This document shows, one piece after another, positions 5,613-8,674 of a stretch of 8,674 bases of DNA; within the stretch, counting starts at the first letter, position 1, and each line of letters opens with the position of its first letter. The notes under the pieces are model-generated. The model made no database searches, was not told where the DNA came from, and was given only the letters and a program-made list of their open reading frames with translations. The position numbers and the translations under genes are program-made. Location of the stretch: NCBI GenBank assembly GCA_949070545.1, contig CARTQV010000033.1, forward strand, positions 1-8,674, given 5' to 3'. The DNA is from an uncultured Candidatus Saccharibacteria bacterium (GTDB lineage: Bacteria; Patescibacteriota; Saccharimonadia; Saccharimonadales; Saccharimonadaceae).

Positions 5613-6453
5613 TTTTTGTCGTTTGCTCCTCAATTTCTCGTTCTTTTAAACCCAATTTTTCGGCGAGGTAGGTCGCAACGTTGGCGACATACCCTGGTTG
5701 GTTTATTTTACCACGGAAAGGCACTGGGGTCAAGAATGGCGCATCAGTTTCCAACACGATACGTTCCAGAGGTGGTAAAGGTGGGGTTGTATAAGTCGCC
5801 AGACCATTCACGCCGATATAAAATCCCCGCTCTAAAGCCTTTTTTAGATCGCGCTTCGAGCCCGTGAAGCTATGAATCACACCATGCGCTTTCGGAAAAT
5901 TATCCAAGACGGCAAAAGCATCGTCGAAGGCTTCGCGGAGATGAAGCGAAACGGGCAAACCCAAATCTAGCGCAAGCTGGAGCATTTGTTCAAAAAGTTT
6001 AATCTGGGCAGAACGGTCATAGCCATCGTAATGGTAGTCGAGGCCGATTTCACCGATAGCGACCAGTCTATACATTCCTTCGGTAGCGGATGAACTCTTT
6101 CGACCAGAGACACGGCGTTCTCGCGTCCCGTCGTTACGGGCGCGAGCCGCCTCTTCCTCGGCCGTAGCCTGCGGAACGGTCTCTCGATCAAAAGGGTTCA
6201 TCTCTCCAAAAAGCAATACCTCCTGGTCAACATCCGAAATCTTATTGGCGAACTCGGGGTGGATGCCATAGGTCCAGTAAATATTTTCACGCTCAGTAGC
6301 AAAGTCACGGGCATGCAGAGAATCTTCGTGGTTCGTACCGATACAAATGATTTTTTCGACACCGTTATTATGGGCATTCTTCAAGAAATCCGTTTGTTGC
6401 TCGGGCGTAAACCACTCAAGGTCGTGGAGGTGACAATGGGTATCAATCAACAT
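5587..6453 (-). CDS. tatD: TatD-family metal-dependent hydrolase / DNase
   Basis: A TIM-barrel metal-dependent nuclease of the TatD/YcfH family, probably cytosolic. Family DNases act on DNA ends and in repair, and the RNA-related roles are less certain. Metal ligands are visible: His6 and His8 in THCHLHD, Glu135 in AIGEIGLDYH, His171 in SLHLREA, His194 in VIHSFTG and Asp237 in LETDAPF. At 288 residues it is longer than the usual 250-265, because residues about 85-127 hold a charged insert encoded by a palindromic element between the GIHP strand and AIGE. Conversely, the loop before LERIVLETDAPF (YTTPPLPP) looks shorter than usual. There is no Shine-Dalgarno. TATAAT ends 6 nt before the ATG, so the mRNA should be leaderless. 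It is the first gene of the operon reaching to mnmA. Confidence 0.93.
   Translation of the reverse strand: MLIDTHCHLHDLEWFTPEQQTDFLKNAHNNGVEKIICIGTNHEDSLHARDFATERENIYWTYGIHPEFANKISDVDQEVLLFGEMNPFDRETVPQATAEEEAARARNDGTRERRVSGRKSSSATEGMYRLVAIGEIGLDYHYDGYDRSAQIKLFEQMLQLALDLGLPVSLHLREAFDDAFAVLDNFPKAHGVIHSFTGSKRDLKKALERGFYIGVNGLATYTTPPLPPLERIVLETDAPFLTPVPFRGKINQPGYVANVATYLAEKLGLKEREIEEQTTKNARTIFKI
6089..6202 (-). repeat. Palindromic element, copy C, diverged, inside tatD
   Basis: A 114-bp quasi-palindrome. Its arms (6089-6111 and 6179-6202) pair over about 20 of 24 positions, for example GATGAAC with GTTCATC and AGAGAC with GTCTCT. Most mismatches are transitions that would give G-U pairs in RNA. 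The centre is the stem CTCGCG-T-CCCGT against ACGGG-CGCGAG with a CGTT loop (6119-6146). The right part of the core (TCCTCGGCCGTAGCCTGCGGAAC) aligns with TCCTCGCCGTGGCTCCGGATC of copy A. It is translated in frame as a charged insert of TatD. Confidence 0.75.
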
Positions 6454-6459
6454 ATAACT

Positions 6460-6468
6460 ATTATATCA
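6460..6468 (-). promoter_or_regulatory. Extended -10 promoter giving a leaderless tatD operon mRNA
   Basis: The minus strand reads TGA TATAAT, a perfect extended -10, with no clear -35. The bases AGTTAT separate it from the tatD ATG, so the first transcribed base should be the A of the start codon. It immediately follows the U-run of the upstream terminator. It likely serves tatD, the small ORF, the basic-tailed protein, the cysteine desulfurase and mnmA. Confidence 0.75.
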
Positions 6469-6499
6469 AGAAAAACGTCAGGCACACGTGCCTGACGTT
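6468..6499 (-). terminator. Intrinsic terminator after the cysteine-rich protein gene
   Basis: A perfect inverted repeat, AACGTCAGGCA and TGCCTGACGTT around a 4-nt loop (6474-6499), followed on the minus strand by TTTTTCTT. It lies 40 nt after the stop of the 217-residue gene and separates it from the tatD operon. The stem is long and GC-containing, so I expect it to be efficient. Confidence 0.88.
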
Positions 6500-6512
6500 A
6501 GAAGCGCTTCTA
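6499..6512. repeat. Perfect 14-bp palindrome next to the terminator
   Basis: TAGAAGCGCTTCTA has perfect two-fold symmetry with no loop, and abuts the terminator stem. Because it has no spacer, it fits a dimeric protein-binding site better than an RNA hairpin. It lies 34 nt upstream of the tatD -10 box, where an activator or repressor could act. This is inference. Confidence 0.5.
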
Positions 6513-6538
6513 ACTTTGCGCCTAAATCGAGACAGCTA

Positions 6539-7192
6539 TCACTTCGGCTCTTCGCCAGCATTGAAGACTACGCACTTGAAGTTTTCACTACTTTGTGTAA
6601 AAAACTGGATTAGCTTCATCATAGCAAAGGATGCACAGGCGTGATCTTCGTGCGACTCTGCACCAGAGACACAGATATAGATCCGCATCAAATCGGCGTG
6701 TTCGTCAGTGTTGGAGTTGACGTATGAAACCGTCATTACAGTCGAGCCGAAATGCGTCGACCAACCGTTTTCCTCACAGAAATACCCACTCTCTATGGCT
6801 TCCTTGTCATCACGGCGCTGGAAGCCAAACTTTCTCAAACGTGAGGCATAAGCAGTTTTCAGCGCCGAATAGCCGTAGCAGTTCACCGGTTCCACATGCT
6901 CATCGTCGCAAGTATATAAAATCGTGTGACTGCCAGTCGGGCTGATCTTGTAAACTCGCTCATATTCGCAGACGTCCAGTATAAACCCGGCGTCGTCACA
7001 TTTGCTGCCTCCGCCAAGCCATTCGTCGGCACGCTGGCAAAGCGGCACCATCGTAACCCGGATACAACCGTTGCCAGTTTTGGCAAATACGGGGATTTTT
7101 CCAGCGGCTTCACGCGCCGATTCGACGATACAATCTAACATCGCAGCGTTGTCTAAATCCATCAAAGCTGTCATCATATTTTCCTTCTCCAT
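6539..7192 (-). CDS. Unrecognised cysteine-rich cytosolic protein, 217 residues
   Basis: I do not recognise this protein. It has 217 residues from the ATG at 7192, no signal peptide or membrane segment, and about eleven cysteines spread singly (for example LDCIV, NGCIR, PLCQ, SKCDD, YTCDD, NCYGY). It is acidic in places and predicted to be mixed alpha/beta. A C-terminal stretch reads RIYICVSGAESHEDHACASFAMMKLIQFF. The start is fixed by AGGAGGTGG (7197-7205), an almost ideal Shine-Dalgarno. A longer frame back to 7285 would start upstream of the transcription start. It has its own consensus promoter, a leader of about 77 nt and a strong terminator, so it is a single-gene unit. Isolated cysteines could suit redox or metal binding, but no CxxC pair is present. 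Confidence 0.8.
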   Translation of the reverse strand: MEKENMMTALMDLDNAAMLDCIVESAREAAGKIPVFAKTGNGCIRVTMVPLCQRADEWLGGGSKCDDAGFILDVCEYERVYKISPTGSHTILYTCDDEHVEPVNCYGYSALKTAYASRLRKFGFQRRDDKEAIESGYFCEENGWSTHFGSTVMTVSYVNSNTDEHADLMRIYICVSGAESHEDHACASFAMMKLIQFFTQSSENFKCVVFNAGEEPK

Positions 7193-7235
7193 TTGACCAC
7201 CTCCTAATCTATAAGAGAAGAACATTAAGGAACGA

Positions 7236-7391
7236 TTACCTAAACAGGGGTGAGAAAAACTTGCCCCATATTTCCATTGTAGCACAAAGTTGATAAAATG
7301 TCAATAATAAATATAGAGGTTGACTTTTTGCAGTAGGCATCAACAAAGAAACAGTTGCCACACAAGAGGCCAATAGCTTATTTTTTGCCAT
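7236..7391 (-). CDS. Possible 51-codon ORF right after typA, signal-peptide-like start
   Basis: AAGGAG, overlapping the typA stop codon (7396-7401), precedes this ATG by 4 nt, so it could be translated by ribosomes finishing typA. It begins MAKNKLLASCVATVSLLMPTAKSQ, a positively charged then hydrophobic run like a signal peptide. The second half runs through the promoter of the next gene and is less protein-like. It may be the remnant of a truncated secreted protein, or a short membrane peptide. No family is recognised. Confidence 0.3.
   Translation of the reverse strand: MAKNKLLASCVATVSLLMPTAKSQPLYLLLTFYQLCATMEIWGKFFSPLFR
7240..7269 (-). other. Nine-codon frame at the predicted mRNA 5' end
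   Basis: Transcription from the 7276-7304 promoter is predicted to begin at or beside an ATG 6 nt past the -10 box. It opens MGQVFLTPV followed by TAG, 47 nt upstream of the real Shine-Dalgarno start. It could be a leaderless leader peptide that tunes the downstream gene, or chance. Confidence 0.25.
7276..7304 (-). promoter_or_regulatory. Near-consensus sigma70-type promoter of the cysteine-rich protein
   Basis: On the minus strand TTGACA (7304-7299) and TACAAT (7281-7276) are separated by 17 nt, with TGC directly before the -10 box, so it combines a perfect -35 with an extended -10. The predicted start is near 7269. It is the strongest promoter in the window and lies inside the small ORF following typA. 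I see no terminator between typA and this promoter, so some read-through is likely. Confidence 0.88.
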
Positions 7392-7399
7392 AACACTCC

Positions 7400-8674
7400 T
7401 TAGGCCCTGGCAGCACGTTTGCGCTTCACGGGGTCGAGCTCACGCTTGCGTAGACGCAAACTCTTCGGCGTGACTTCGAGTAACTCATCATCGAGTAAGA
7501 AGTCAATACACTGTTCCAAAGAATACTCGGTATGTGGAGTGAGTTGAATTGCACCATCGCTAGAGTGGGTACGCATGTTCGTGAGTTGTTTTTCTCTACA
7601 AATATTAATATCAAGGTCGTCCTTTTTGTTTGAGAGACCGACAATCATTCCCTGATAGACCGGTACTCCGGGCGGAATGAACAAAATACCACGTGCTTGT
7701 GCTGCGTCGAGAGCATAAGCCGTGCTTGTTCCAGCCTCGTGCGCAATCAAAGCGCCGTTGCGCTCGGGTTTATACTTTCCTTCGACCGGTTTGTAGCCGT
7801 TCGGCAAACTTGACATAATCGCTGTGCCACGCGTCGCAGTCAACAAACTGTTCCTCAGACCAATCAGCGCAGCTGTCGTAATTTCGTAAACAAAGCGTGT
7901 ACCACCACTCGAAAGCAATTCTTGGCTTTTTAGTTCAGACTTACGAACACCGAGTTCTTGGCTGACGGCGCCGACGAACTCCGGTTCGACTTCAATCGTG
8001 AGTTCCTCAACTGGTTCACACTTTTTGCCGTTAATCTCCTTATATACCACTTCCGGCCTGCCCGTTTCAAGTTCATATCCTTCTCTCCTCATTGTTTCAA
8101 TTAATACGCTTAGGTGTAATTCGCCTCGACCCGAGACCTTATAGCCCAAACCGTCGGGGACAATCTTCAGGGCGATATTCGTCTCGAGTTCACGCTCCAG
8201 ACGTTCAGCGATTTGACGCGAAGTCGTGAATTCGCCTTCTTGTCCCTTTAGAGGGCTAGTATTTGGTCCAATATAGATACTCAAAGTTGGTGGTTCGAGT
8301 TCGATTGTCGGTAAGGCCTCGGGCTGCTCGCCCGTTGCAATCGTGTCACCAATATTCGCCTCGGCGATACCAGAGATCGCCACGATATCACCAGCTTCAG
8401 CAGACTCGGCTTCAACTTTGCCGAGACCAGAATAAGTGAAGATTTTGTCGATTTTCCCATGCTTGACTGACGTGCCACACGGCAAAGGCTGCGGTCCTCC
8501 TCGGAGCGCGTCGTCAGCGCCTGCCGTCGCAGGGCTGACGCGCTTGTCCTCACCGTGGCTCCGGATCTCCTCGGACGACACAGCCTTTGCCGCATCGCCT
8601 TGGCAAGCGTGCAAAATTGACACTTTTTCACCTTTTTCCAACTTTCCACGCATGAGTTTGCCAATACAATACTT
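7400..8674 (-). CDS. typA: Ribosome-associated GTPase TypA/BipA, 3' part
   Basis: A translation-factor GTPase of the EF-G/LepA group that binds the ribosome and acts in assembly and stress adaptation. The window holds 424 residues and lacks the start and the GTPase domain. Present are domain II (LEKGEKVSILH...KHGKIDKIFTYSGLGKVEAESAEAGDIVAISGI), the linker PTLSIYIGPNTSPLKGQEGEFTTS, the EF-G-like domain (GYKVSGRGELHLSVLIETMRREGYE) and the TypA-specific C-terminal domain (ALIAHEAGTSTAYAL, RGILFIPPGVPVYQGMIVG, LTNMRTHSSD), ending in a basic KRKRAARA tail. Within domain II, about 44 residues between ILHA and TSVKHGK are extra. They are the in-frame product of a palindromic element and should form a surface loop on the beta-barrel. 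The frame remains open throughout, so the protein is probably functional. Confidence 0.95.
   Translation of the reverse strand, partial: KYCIGKLMRGKLEKGEKVSILHACQGDAAKAVSSEEIRSHGEDKRVSPATAGADDALRGGPQPLPCGTSVKHGKIDKIFTYSGLGKVEAESAEAGDIVAISGIAEANIGDTIATGEQPEALPTIELEPPTLSIYIGPNTSPLKGQEGEFTTSRQIAERLERELETNIALKIVPDGLGYKVSGRGELHLSVLIETMRREGYELETGRPEVVYKEINGKKCEPVEELTIEVEPEFVGAVSQELGVRKSELKSQELLSSGGTRFVYEITTAALIGLRNSLLTATRGTAIMSSLPNGYKPVEGKYKPERNGALIAHEAGTSTAYALDAAQARGILFIPPGVPVYQGMIVGLSNKKDDLDINICREKQLTNMRTHSSDGAIQLTPHTEYSLEQCIDFLLDDELLEVTPKSLRLRKRELDPVKRKRAARA
8480..8592 (-). repeat. Palindromic element, copy B, in frame inside typA
   Basis: A 113-bp quasi-palindrome whose arms include a perfect 12-bp pair, CGGCAAAGGCTG (8480-8491) and CAGCCTTTGCCG (8581-8592), then GTCC/GGAC further in. 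Weaker pairing continues outward (TGCCA 8473-8477 with TGGCA 8601-8605). The core (8500-8573) matches copy A at 68 of 74 bases and has the same orientation relative to the host gene. The arms do not resemble those of copies A or C. It is read as EEIRSHGEDKRVSPATAGAD plus flanks, a different frame from copy A. Confidence 0.87.

Noticed and set aside
3130..8592. CRISPR array or tandem repeat explanation for the repeated cores
   Set aside because: Copies are kilobases apart, lie singly inside unrelated genes and have no spacers.
8281..8664. Minus-strand ORF of 127 codons overlapping typA
   Set aside because: A different frame of typA. Its similarity to the desulfurase tail (SGAT-RTSASAL) comes only from the shared palindromic core, not from a separate gene.

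Overview
The window reads as a gene-dense chromosomal segment from a small-genome bacterium, most likely Candidatus Saccharibacteria (TM7) or a close CPR relative. The lineage call is an inference from three things: a Fibrobacter-type paralogous (FISUMP) surface-domain fragment; a conserved unnamed protein with a histone-like Lys/Ala/Pro tail, of a kind I associate with this group; and tightly overlapping housekeeping genes read with the standard genetic code. Nearly all genes lie on the minus strand.

Layout in minus-strand transcription order, right to left: (1) the 3' part of typA (from the right edge to 7400), followed by a possible 51-codon ORF; (2) a consensus sigma70-type promoter (7276-7304) driving an unrecognised cysteine-rich protein (6539-7192), closed by a strong intrinsic terminator (6468-6499); (3) an extended -10 promoter placed so that tatD would be leaderless, starting a compact run of overlapping genes: tatD, a 44-codon ORF, a 337-residue basic-tailed protein, a cysteine desulfurase and mnmA (6453 down to 2090); (4) a 590-base gap holding an orphan plus-strand FISUMP fragment and nested inverted repeats; (5) an NCS2 purine permease (94-1497) with its own promoter, a UUCG leader hairpin and a terminator; (6) at the left edge, the first codons of another apparently leaderless gene.

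Functionally, the cysteine desulfurase and MnmA form a sulfur-transfer pair for 2-thiouridine at tRNA position 34. The permease suggests purine salvage. TypA is a ribosome-associated GTPase.

The most striking feature is a family of long palindromic elements of about 113-114 bp inserted inside protein genes without breaking their frames: one in typA (8480-8592), one at the end of the cysteine desulfurase just before the mnmA ribosome site (3130-3242), and a more diverged one in tatD (6089-6202). The typA and desulfurase copies share a 74-bp GC-rich core (68 of 74 identical). All three have outer arms that are self-complementary but unrelated between copies. They resemble in concept the Rickettsia palindromic elements that insert in frame into genes, but the sequence is different as far as I can tell. 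A second theme is promoter geometry: four -10 boxes lie exactly 6 nt before an ATG, two of them at genes with no Shine-Dalgarno.
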